Shown: one piece after another, positions 35,911 to 48,700 of the stretch
Layout of the letters: every line of letters starts with the position of its first letter
Position numbering within the stretch: the stretch's first letter is position 1
NCBI GenBank assembly: GCA_002633005.1
Contig: NMRA01000029.1
Span: 336,959-400,958, forward strand
Source: Phoronis australis
Lineage: Eukaryota > Phoronida > Phoronidae
DNA length: 64,000 nucleotides
Reading direction: 5' to 3'
Position numbers and translations under genes: made by a program
Notes under the pieces: model-generated
What the model was told of the DNA's origin: nothing
What the model saw: the letters and a program-made list of their open reading frames with translations, nothing else
Database searches by the model: none

Positions 35911-38900
35911 CTGCAGAGACAAAAAATAAAAAAACTTACATCCATACGTGTAGGTGGCAGCACTATCTACGGGGACAGCTCCCGGTTTAAACGTCGCACT
36001 TGAGGTCCACTCAATGTTCACCGCCACAGTGACGCCAAGCTGACCTTTTACCTCTGTGAACACTGACGGCGTGATGGAGTACCACTGTTCACTGCCAATG
36101 GCTGACATAACATACGTGAGACCGGCCCTGTCCACGCCATAGACATGAGTAGAGGAGCACAACGCTAACGCTCCGACACGGGCATCTACCTTCTGCCACG
36201 TAGTCCCATTCGATGTATATGAGCAGACGCTCTTCAGGCTGCTGAAAGTAGAGTTATAATTTCTAAGAATCACTGATAAAATCTAGTGAAATAATGAAAT
36301 GTGCTAACTTTCGAGACTGTTTTCTGAAGTGTCATGAAAGAATTGCGAGAGGCAGAGTGTTAAATACAAGTGTTTATGCTTGACATCTATCACGGCACCC
36401 ACGATAATCATGACGACACACAATGATGAGGATGGTGGTGGCCATAATGACATGAGAATAAATCAAAGCCTGGGAGATGTGCCTATGATTTAAATATTAT
36501 CAAAATGATATGGTCAGAACAAAGAATTTCTATCATCATTTTTTGCGTGAATAAAGGAAAACCTTATTAGCTGTCTCACTGGCAACGCAGTAACCGATAA
36601 ACCAAAAATTAGACAAAATGGTACTTTTTAGCACTGTCATGTACCGGTGTTCAACACCGTGTCAACAATGGCAAATACCACTGATATCTTTACATAGGGC
36701 TCACCCCACTATTCCACCACTGGGGTCCAGTAGACCCACCCTCCAAAATATTTGGGTCCAAATCAATTTCTCCGAGTCCGTGAAAATAGTAAAGAAATCA
36801 TTATACTATCACAACACAAAATTGAGGAAAACCTGATGGCACATTGACAAAAGATATAGCCAAGAAAAAGAACCTGTTGATTTTTATGCCTTACGTCCAA
36901 TATGTGGGCATATAAACTCAATATGCACGCATATCAACTCAATATGCATCTTCTTTAGCTAAATTGTGTCAAAATAACACAAAAATGCTGCTTCGGGTGA
37001 TAACATAAATCAGTGAGTGCGTATGCAAGAGCATAGAATTCTAGTCCAAAATTACAAAGTTTTACGCTGACAACTGTCTGCTCAATAAGATGAAGATGAT
37101 TTAAATTTGTACGTACATATGCAAATGTGGGCACATAAGCATGTGGGCAAATCAGAAGACTGAAATCAGTAAAAAACTGTAGGTTTCAAAAGTGGACAGT
37201 CCTCTTCTTGACGAGACATGTTCAAAGAGCTACAGTGGTGCACACTTTTGAGGCCACGTGCACTTTAACAATCAAATAAGGTTTTGAAACAGTTGGCCTA
37301 CCTCGTTATTCTCTGTAGGTCACAGACGTACAGACTTGTACCACAGCGTAGAAAACTCCTTCGTACATACTCTACAAATGAAGAGACCTGTGCTTATAAG
37401 TGTTTAAAACAGACAAAATTCTCAAGACACTAATTAGTATTCTGACACCACCTGGAGGTAAACAACAAGACATCAGGTGTCAACATACCAGTGAGGTTAC
37501 ATCCATGAAGTGAAATGAGTGTAGCAACAATGACAGGAAATAGTAAATAGGTCATCACCCTAGGTGAGCATGTTATTCAGAGAACCAGCAGCATGCTGGT
37601 CCTGAATGGCCAATAACTATTTTTCATTTGTGCAGTGATTATCCGTTTTTTGATAGTACTATTCATGCTTGTTTGGCCAGACTATCTATGAATGTGCAAT
37701 GGCACAGCCAGAATATCATGTAGGGGGCCCCAACAAAAAGAACACGTATTCCTCAACAGTCCGTACAATTTTTGGGCATGGTCAGGAAGGGGGATGGCTT
37801 CCATGGCCCCCCCTAAATCCACCTGTGGACTAGGTAATGTATTGTTTCTTGAAAGGCACATAGTTTTATCTCATAATTTCACTAATTACTTCCAGCAGCT
37901 GTTCTTGAAATCTGATCATGGCTGATATTAGAATAGAGTCTCACTATAAGTCTTTGAAAATTTTGCTTTTCGACTAAAATTTAATATCATAAAAACACTT
38001 TTACCAGCAACTTGAGTTGGATTGGCTGAGCATGCGAGAGCAAGGGGTTTCACAAGGCAACCGTAAAGCTCAACCTTTAACCCAGCTGTCTCATGAGCTT
38101 CTCCGGTATGGTTGAGCACTGCGAGTCGCACGAGTCGTGCCTCTATTGGTGAAGTTAAAGTTACGTTGACTTCAGAATAGGAACCATCGAGCAAGATCTA
38201 CAAAAAAGATATGAAACTAGCACACAGATTGTCTTATTGATTTGAATGGACAGAAAGTAAAAAAAAACATATTCAGTGAATTGTGTTTCTTATGAAAACA
38301 ATGCTGCTGTCAGAACAGAATTGAGATGATATTGCCAGAAGGCCTATGCATACACTATACAACGTTACAGAAAACAGCAAGAGATGCAGGAACATATTTG
38401 TTTAGACATCATACTTATGGCAACAGCAAAATCAGAACAAAAACACCAAAAAAACTCAGAAATTTCGTTAAGCATTCTTAAAGAAACAAAAAATATAGAT
38501 ATACCAAATTTACCCAACACAGTAAAACTAGGGCACCACGTAAATGCAATTTATTTGAGATTATCCATAAGTAGACAACATGTAAATGGAACAAATATTC
38601 ACATTGTCAGCTGTGTTCCAAACGAGGCCATCCATGCTGTGCGTTAGTTGAAGCGATGTCACGGATTGTAATCCCCCAACACTAGCGACACCTAGCGTGA
38701 TGACCCGCTTCACATTAAAAAAGTCCACCGTCACGTGATCATGTGAAGTTAGAGTTCGTGCACTTGTTTGCCAACCTGGTAGAGAAATTTTTAAATTATT
38801 GGTACGTCTGTGCAAGACATTATTTTGTCTTGTACGGATATGTGTTTTACAAAACAAAAATATTAAACAAATACGCAAAAGTAGGAGACAGTGAGAAGAC

Positions 38901-41900
38901 AAAGTATTTGGAAATGCTGCAAGAACAGAGCAAGGTCTTGCAAAACTCATAAACCTTTATAATACAACACAAAGGTGCCCAAGAATGCAAGATATCAAAC
39001 CAGAGTGCTCTAGTGATGACTACATAAACTAATGTTTGATGGTGCTGCAGGAAAATTAAATATTATTGTAAAAATACCAGCTTCAGTCATCCTTGGATCT
39101 TTGTAGGCGGAGTTTATGGTGATTGACATCTGCAGCTGACACGGATTAACTGGTTGGACAAGAGGTTCAGTGACGGAGCAGCCTGTAATACAAAGAATGA
39201 TCACTTTCTGATTTCTTGTTCGTTACTCAGACAAGAAGTGATTTCTTGTTCCTTGCTCAGATAAAAAGTAATTTCTAGGCTTGGGGTTAGAAGTTTCAAC
39301 TGATTATTACTTGAAGAAGTTGACTTGCCCCACCTGGTCATTTTAGAACAAACTTTAAAATCATATTTTGGTCATCTAATGAAATGGCTTCAACCAACAA
39401 CTAACGGTCACTTCTATCCAATCCAAGATATCACCTCTAATCGCAGTTCCCACAAAACTAATGTTATGCTGGTAAGTGGAAATTTTATATTCCAACAGCT
39501 AGGGATAGTGTTCCTGACGTGCCAAGAATTGTACGATGACACTTGGCTTACATCAAAATCCAACTGCTGCCTGGTGGTTTGATAATTGGCCCAATTATGT
39601 TGCACACTCAGCAGAATTATTGAGGAACATATTATTGCAACATTAAACAAATGTTTTAGGTAGTAAAAGTCACATTTCTTGTCCAATTTTCAAAATTTAA
39701 AAGCCTAATCGCGTGTGCATCTCACGAACTACTCAAATATACTATTTACAAACTTTCAAGATGAAAATTTTATAGCCAACCCCAATGTGTTTATGATGGG
39801 TCTCATGAGAATGATAACATCAGCAGCCAGACGCAATTTTATTAACCACAACAGAATGGTGTCATTGATCTAAAGTGGCAAATTCTGTGGTGTGCAAACC
39901 AGCAAAGTTGCTCAATCTCGACTAGTTGGCTGATTAAAAACTAACTGGTCTAAAAAATTTCCCTTGCCATAAATTGCAAAAATGGAGCAGCTCCAATTTT
40001 GTAAGATGACAGCAACTACTGCACAGAATGGCCGTCCACTTCAAACTAAATGACATAGTGATCAAGTGTTTTTATTGGCTGAATTAATGTTTTTATCTCC
40101 CAATGGAAGTGCTGATTGCATGCCCAATCGCAGGTGAGTGTCAGTTTTGGATAAAATTGCAACAAAACAATGTTCTCTAACCCCTGCCAATTGTCATAAG
40201 TAGTTTGGAGCAAATTTTTAAAACTCCTTACAAAGTCTTGTAAATTAGCAATTAAGACTAATGCCTGAGGTTAGTTACATAACAACTGTGGGAAAGACCA
40301 CCCACCAAGAACCACAACATCCATTTTATGACACGGTAAGTGATTGTTTTGAGTTGAATCGCGTTTTCATCACTCAAGTGAGACACCTATGGTACATAAG
40401 CATTAGATAAAACGAGGATTTGTTGTAATCACCAAAACAAGGTGCAATATTTCTTTTTAACAGAAACAAATAAGATTGAAAATCAGATCAATTTCAACAG
40501 ACACTTGTTTTGAGTTTGCACAAAAGTAGAACGAAAACTGCCAAAACTATAATTTGGAGTTAAATTTCGAGTATAAAATTTAGAACCCGGCCACTGGATG
40601 AATGTCCCTCATCCTAACGACAACTGACCTTTCGCAAGCTCTACCCCCTTGGGAAAAGTCAACAAAACAAACAATAAGTTTTACTCGACAACGTGTTGTT
40701 TGTCAGGTAAAATGATGGCTTGGAAACCAAGGTATGTCAAGAATGCTGCGCTCTGATTGGTCAGTTAAGCTGTAAATCAAAATCCTGGTGATAGGTCAAT
40801 TCAAGACAAGACATCTGAAAACACTTAGTGCCTTAATATCAAAGTAAGTCAGAACACTTTAACACAGGATCTTGTACCTGCAGCTTGGCTTCTCTCCGAA
40901 TTTCTATTGAAGTCCAAGGCTTCCATGTCACCGAAGTGAGTGACATTAGACAGACCACTACGTGGTAATACGCTGTAACTGACGATATAGGGAATCACAA
41001 TACGACCCTGGGTGTCAGAGGTTACCCTCACTGTCAAGTTGAAGCGTACAGCATCCGTAAAATACAGACGACTCAGCTGGAAGTAAGACGTGGTCATAGA
41101 GTTAAGTAATCGTTCACAATTATCACCATTTTTGTGAATGTACAAATATTAAAAGCTTCATGGAGGTTTAGGCTGCTGCTACCAGCTGCTCTTGATGTCA
41201 AAAAATGGTGATGGAAAAATTAAAGGAAATTCAATGATAATGCTTTCTCACATTATTCCAAATACTTTAAGGTCACGACCCCTAGAGTACGTGTTCACCA
41301 CAACAGAAAATGACATTACAGAATCCATGCACGTGTTTGAAAGTGTACGTCCATACTGTGGGAAGTGCACATCCATACTGTGGGGAGTGCACGTCTATAT
41401 TGTGGGTATTGCATCTCTATACTGAGGGGAGTGCACGTCCATACTGTGGGAAGTGCACGTCCATACTGTGCGGAGTTTATGTGTTAAGTCCAAAATGTCC
41501 TAATTTTCCTAAGAAATGGCCAATCTCCCAACACTTCAAACTTGAAGCATAGATTTTCTAACTCGACGCAAGTAACAAAAAGTTGCCAAAACAGGTTGCT
41601 GACAGTCTGGCATTACGGTTAAAATTTCCCAATTTGGGACACTGAAAATTTAGTACTTTGCTACAAATCGGAGCTCGCACTAAATTTTAGAAAAAGGCAA
41701 TATTCTGAGCATCCAAATTTAAGAATTATGATCAATGTCAAACAATCATTCACACGCAATGTTACACACTACAGAGATGCATGAAGACATTGCGCAGGCG
41801 GCTATCTGCAATTATATGAACTCACAAATCCATTCTGATAGTTGATACAATACACAGTGTCTAATATTTGAAAAATATGATTAATGTAAAAGATCATTCC

Positions 41901-44900
41901 ATATCCTAAACTTCGGAATCTAAAAAATTTAATTTTGACTACAGTTTTGATTCCCAATTAATGTTAAAGACTGTCCTAACATGAAGAATTCTTACCCTAA
42001 CTCAAATCTGTCAATTGGATACTATCCCCGACTTCTTAACACTTCTTTTCATAAGCCACACTCAGTTTACAGTAATCACTGACAGTCCTTCGATTTAAAG
42101 TGGGGATCACAAAAAACTCTTGATTAGACCACTTAGCATTTTGAAATTGGTCCCAAATTTTTCCACAGGTGTGCCCACAATTTGGGAACCAAGTTTATCC
42201 ACTGAATAACAGGCATCAAATTTAAGGTTCTCAAAATCTGTGACCCTTGCAAGTGACTCATGGTTAAGCTTTCTCCTGAGGCCAAAAGAGTTGCTTTGAA
42301 CAATTTCTGGGATGTTGTGCCTAATTTAATTACTCAAAGTAAACATTTGGAGAGTCAAGTTTCTCCAGAAAGCAGTACCAATGATCAAAACACATTGAGC
42401 TGGTTCCATGACTTTCACTCTTCAAATTAATATAACTCTTCTCATAGTTGTATGACTTTTCATAGAAAGGTGCTAGAATGTATTTCTTTTAGACGAAGAC
42501 AAAAACAAGTTTACTGCGTCTGTGAAAGTGCTTAATTTAAAACTTAACAGCAGACTGCCATAACCAAATATGACGATCTGAGACACATATTAACTGTCTC
42601 CCACTGAGGGGTCGGGCTCAAAATCCAAAGTGCTGATGCCCGCCAAGTCTGATCGTACCCGACCGTAGTGAGCAAAACTCGGGTCACTAATCTCAGGACA
42701 AAATTTTGCACTGAAAGCTGGCACTTACAGCGCTCAGAAAGAACTGACATTTTGTTATTGGTCGAGACCATGCTCTGCAAGTTGGCCATGTCGTGTTATA
42801 CTATAGCATAGAGATTTCATGGTGAATTAGAACTTTAAGTGATGAGATATTTCGGTGCACCATGTAAAAATTAAAATTTACAAGTCAGATAAAATAATTC
42901 CGACCTTTCAAAACTGTGTTCATTGGCTAAAATAATTACCTAAAGAAATGGAATGGGATTGGTTAACTATAAAGTTAACACTGAAGAAATACAATGTGAT
43001 TGGCTAAAATACTGGCAAGGCAGTAGCGTGTCAAGAAATGTAATGTGATTGGTAACTGAGGAAGTTAACACTGTTATGCATGGTATCAAAAAAATGATTT
43101 GTCAGTTCTTTGCAATCGCAGAAATCACTTCCCTACTGAGTACGGAACAATGGGGCAAGACCCAATTTATATCGGAAAGTGGTGTAAATCAAGTTTGCTT
43201 CATGGACAGAATGTCCTTTTATAGCCAATTCTAAATGCACTGGGCATTAATAAGGATCGATGTATATCAGAAAATGGTTTATACCACTTTGGTCGTTCCT
43301 TACCGTCACAGTAACTTCATTACTGCTATTAATGCCCAGTAAAACTAACGGATTGTCACTGGTGAGACTCTTCAACACAGCACTAGAGGGCATGTAGAAT
43401 GTGACGGACACGTTGACCGTCTCGGCAGTTGACGAATCGTTGTGAGATAGTTGTCCCATTACGAGAATGTCCTCGCTTGCAAATGGAAGAACGATCACAA
43501 GTCAGTAAATACCATCGTCGTCATCATCACGAATCAACAATCATTTGCAAATGTTATTGTCATTATTTCACAGTTTTTAACTCACGGGTGCAACCAAGAG
43601 AGATAAATCATATACATAACACCTTGAAGATGACCTTAAAATGCAAATGAGCCAAAAATACCTTTTGCGTATCTCTTTCAGTAAAGAGCTTGTTTTCCAA
43701 GAAAAGCGAGACACATAGTTGTCGGGAGCTGAAATTCTGATGACGGGCGTTCACAAAGACACACCCATTTTAAAAAAAATCTCAGTCATATAAACTGGAG
43801 GTGTGCAGTAAGTCCGCATGGGTGTTTAAAAGTGGAATTTTGAAAATTTTGAGAGCGGGTGGTAAGCAAAACATGCCATTAACCCGGGCACGCATGATAA
43901 GTTTAATGGAAATGTCTGTGAAAATAGTGCTTACAATAAGATTTTTGTGACTGACCGTGTTTTGGTCCTAAACAGGACACCCAACAAAGAATTCCACTCA
44001 AACTGGTACAAGCCTTTGAACAAAAACTTTCCACAGCATTTTTCAAAAGCATTCACCTGTTTCCCAAACAGTACCCTGCGCATATTTCAGGCATATAACT
44101 GGTTTTAATTTTCCAAGATTTCCATATAAATGCCAAGTGCAAAGTTGTAGAAATTCCCGGTAACTATTCCTCTCGGCATGTTTACCAGTGCACATAATAG
44201 TTTGGACCAGCTAGTGCAAACAATACAGAAGGTTTTGCTAGTGACATTTCATGCTAAAAATGATTTTTCATTATTCTAGGCCCATTCCTCAAGCCACAGA
44301 AATTGAGCAAAAAATCCAATTTTTCCATCTCGTTTGAACTGTTTTTAAAATTTCCAAGAAAGTTTTCACTAAATAATATGCTTACCCAGCAGCATAGATT
44401 AGGGAGTTGTCGGCATTGACTTCAAAATGTACCACAGGTGTCTCTGCCTGTGTCCGCAATACCTCAAAGGACTGGGCACGTGTAAATATATTCCCGCCAA
44501 CGTTTGCCTTTACTGTGACCGACTGCAGTGACCCATTGTGAGCCATTTCATTGTCCTGTAGCTCCACTGTGACGTTCAACGTAAAGAGGTCATCAGCGGC
44601 AGAATAGCCAGGCTTTCCATAATAGGATCCTAGAAAATGGATGTAGTCAAGTTTAAGAGTCTTAAGTCTAAAAAATTTATAGAATGCAGTTATATATTTA
44701 GGTGCATCCATTTTCGGCACCATTCACGCCTTTTTTATCTACTAAGTCTGTGTCACAGAACAGGCCAACAGGAAGGGACCAATCATTTCAGCAACTCAGT
44801 TGAATTCTGTTTGCACTGATTGCTCATGACAAGAATTACACATGCACTCACTCGGCATGCTGGGAAACTCGGCCACGTCATTCTGTCCAATTATTTTTGG

Positions 44901-45731
44901 TTGTACTGCACACAATTTGAGGTTCATTAAAAGTGAATGTAGGAAATTTTGGTCAACTGCACAGCAAGGAATGTAATGGTTCTAATGAAATATGACTCAC
45001 TGTCACTCAGCTAAAAACAAAAGCGCCCTCTATCAACATGTTGTCCTCACAATTAATCTATTTTGTTTGGTTGAAAAAGTGACGGTCACATCGTCGATAG
45101 GGTGTCAGATGTAGGTAAACCATGCTAAATATTAAGATTGTTGAAATTAGAAACATCTACAGCAATTGAGGAGTCTTGATGAATCCATTGGAGATGTGTT
45201 ACAGTCAAAATATTTGTTTTGGAAAAATGATGTTATGACCAGGTTACAGCATAAAAAGTATAAATGAACTCACTGTGAAAATACACAACTATCATCCAAT
45301 ATCAAATGAAACAACAGGTTCTTTTGCGCTCACACAAACACAACCCACCACTGTTGGCAACAATGCCCAAGTCTGCAAGTCCAGTGTCCATCTGCGTCGT
45401 GTCAGACGATGATGAAAGTGTAACTGTAACTAGTTTGCTAGACAAGCACGGTAAGTTCCGTCCTGACGTTTCCAGTGCGATACCTTTCACGATAACAAAA
45501 GCCCCGTTGTTGTTCTCTGACTTCACAGTAACGTTGACTGCCGTTAGCGACATGGGAGGAATGGTGACATTAACCAGCATCCAAGCAGTTTGACGTATTC
45601 CTATTGTGGTGGAGGACACTTGGAAGATGTCTAAAGATGGATTGATCTGAAAACAGAAAGAGCAAGGTAAAATAGACAGACGGATATAGATTGAAACATC
45701 GATAGATAGATAGATAGAGATAGAGAGAGAT

Positions 45732-45798
<67 letters not shown>

Positions 45799-48700
45799 GC
45801 GTGCATGCATGCGTGCGGGTGTGCGTAAGCCGGAGGCCGGATATCCTCAAAGGCCAAAAGCCATTTCATAAAATAAAGCAAGAAACAGAAAATACAAGAC
45901 TATTAATACATCTGACATACAATTGGAAGACTAGCAAAAGAAAATCAATGGAACTCTAATAAATAAACAAATAAATAAGATGGACAGAAAAACATAAATG
46001 CAGACTTAATTGGGCACTTGCGCTGACACTAGGTTGGTAACACTTCAAACTTCTTGGTAATTACTAAAACATTACAAAAAATCCAATGACAATGCATTTG
46101 GTAATGATTCTACAATGTGTTTCAGTAAAAATTTGGTTCCAGTAAGTTACTAAGATTCTGCATCAATTTAATTGGTAATATCTCAACCAGTACCAAAAGT
46201 TACTGAAATTCTAACCAGTACCAAAAGTTACTGAAATTCTGGAATGTGGTAAGTACCTGGATGCAATGCATTACAGAAACATTACATTGTGCAATGATTT
46301 GGTATTTTTTATTCAAGTGCCAAAACAAAATACTGTTACCAGAACAGTAAGCAAGTCTGCTATGATTCAATTCCCTTATGTAAACTACACCACACCCACT
46401 GGCCCAGCCTGTACTTTCATGCTTGGATTGTCTACTCACCCCACCATTTATGTACTCCACGACCGGTCCAGTGACGGCCATACTAATCTGTCCTGCGTAC
46501 AACGTGTTCTGATTCACCATAGTGGTTCCGCTGAGCGTCGCGTTATCACCCACCTGTAGCTTACCTTGTAGAACTTGGGCAACGACTAGCACTGACACCT
46601 GTAGGGAAAAAAGAAAATTATACCAATATATGCATCATAAATCAAGAACGGAACCTCCAAAATAGCTATAAGTGGCCTGCAGCAATGAAATTATTTGAAT
46701 AAGGCAAATACATAACTCAGGTATCAGATATTAGGTATGGTTCCCAATGAAAACCGGGAGTTTAGCTGTGTTGCATTACTATACTACATTTGAAATTCGT
46801 GGTTGCACCCTCCCTTCGCTGGTGGAGAACTCAACACAGTTAAGCCAAATCCTAGTTACAGGGGTGGAAAACATTCCATAACCATGCCTCTAAATTCCAT
46901 CTACAATCCTCCAAGCTTAAGTCTCGGACCAGCAAACACAAAACTTACAGACTGACTGCATGCTAATAAAAGCCAAAGTGTGACTTCCAATAAAATTACA
47001 TCACTCAGTTTTCTTAATTCTGGTGTGAGCATCCCTTTTTGATATTAGGATGCACACGCTTATATATTCGCTTCTATAGAAGCTATGCCACTGCATTAGC
47101 TGTACACTTCAGCATATAAAGAATTCTCACCACATCATTGTCAATCTTCGATTCATCAATAGGGTGCCGACAGATTGTTCCGAGATCTAAAGTGCCAATG
47201 TCGGTGGTTTTCGAGTTGTTCCTGAAACAAAACCAATGACAACATAATCTCGATAAAGATAGAGGGGGAGCACTGGAGGGGAGAAGGATGGAGGGAGGGC
47301 GGGGAGGGGGAAGAAAAGNNNNNNNNNNNNNNNNNNNNNNNNNNNNNNNNNNNNNNNNNNNNNNNNNNNNNNNNNNNNNNNNNNNNNNNNNNNNNNNNNN
47401 NNNNNNNNNNNNNNNNNNNNNNNNNNNNNNNNNNNNNNNNNNNNNNNNNNNNNNNNNNNNNNNNNNNNNNNNNNNNNACGCTACAGTTCAGACAATAACA
47501 ACATGAAATCTTTCAAACAAGTTGGTCTTTTACAAAATTGCTCAAGCTGGAAAACAGTCCTGACTATGTAGTAATATCGAAACAATAATCAAGTATTAGA
47601 GAGAATGATTAGAATTTAAAAAATAACCACATGAGAAAAATGTGATGAAACATAACGTTTTTCTTCATTGACTATTAAGTACCTTCAAGTGAGTACAGGT
47701 AAAAAAACGAAAGGTAGTCTGTTGTTGAAAGAAAAGTATTATACTAAAGAGGAAAGAAACTGTTTTTAATGTCACCTTAAGCAAAAATCCAGATCCTGGT
47801 TATCTTGAAATTACATTTTCTGTATTAATTACTGTTCCCCTGGGGCCAGTTGCATAAATGTTAAACGTCATATAGCAACAATGACATTGCATTATCACGT
47901 GTCACGTTGTTATTGTTCAACAATGCACCTGACGTCATGTAACAATCAAACTTATCCAGCGGATAATTTTGAAGTTTTATGCAACCCAGCCCTGGTGTGT
48001 ATTTGTTATCCACGCAACAATTGGAAGTCATGTAAACAGCTTGACAAAGGGCACAACGCTTCTTTGCTCTGCATCCACTTCCATTGAGCAACCACGAATG
48101 ACCTGCTCAGACTGTGTGTGTTCAATAGCGATTAGAACATTATGTATGTGTCTCCAAATGGAGGAAAACTTAGAATCAAGATGCAAGCCCTTTGCTGAGA
48201 TGTTTACGTCACTTTCTATTGTTTCAGGCCAGGAGAATAATAATGAGCACAGAAAATATATTTCCAAGATAACCAGGGACCTGTGTTTTAACATAACATC
48301 AAAAACGTTTTCTCCTTTAAATCTTTTAAAGTGCAGACTCCCTCACCAATTAACGTCCAACAAACATTACCTGCTGGTGTATGTTGGCACTACACCTTCA
48401 GTGTTCAAGCAGGGAATGTTGTCACCCCGGGAGTCCACGGACACTTCACAGATCTGAACAGTCTCTGGTTCTGTAAGCGGTGTGAGAAACTTGGATGTGA
48501 CAAGATGAGCACACCCAGCCCCCATCGTGAGGTCCATCTTCACTTTGACGAGACCACCAAGAGCGACACCTGTTGTTGCGTTAGTACTGGCCAGAACCAG
48601 CTTCACATTTGGAGATGCCTGACGAAGATGAAAGTTGAAACTGAGTTCACTACATGTCGTTGACAGAAGTCCTTACTCAAATGAAGAAAATCTGATGACT

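Noticed and set aside
45570-45959. ORFs with Thr-His or Cys-Val repeats
   Set aside because: Translations of the GT/CA microsatellite.
47861-48457. ORFs on both strands beside exon 9
   Set aside because: They overlap the real minus-strand exon or each other and have no domain.
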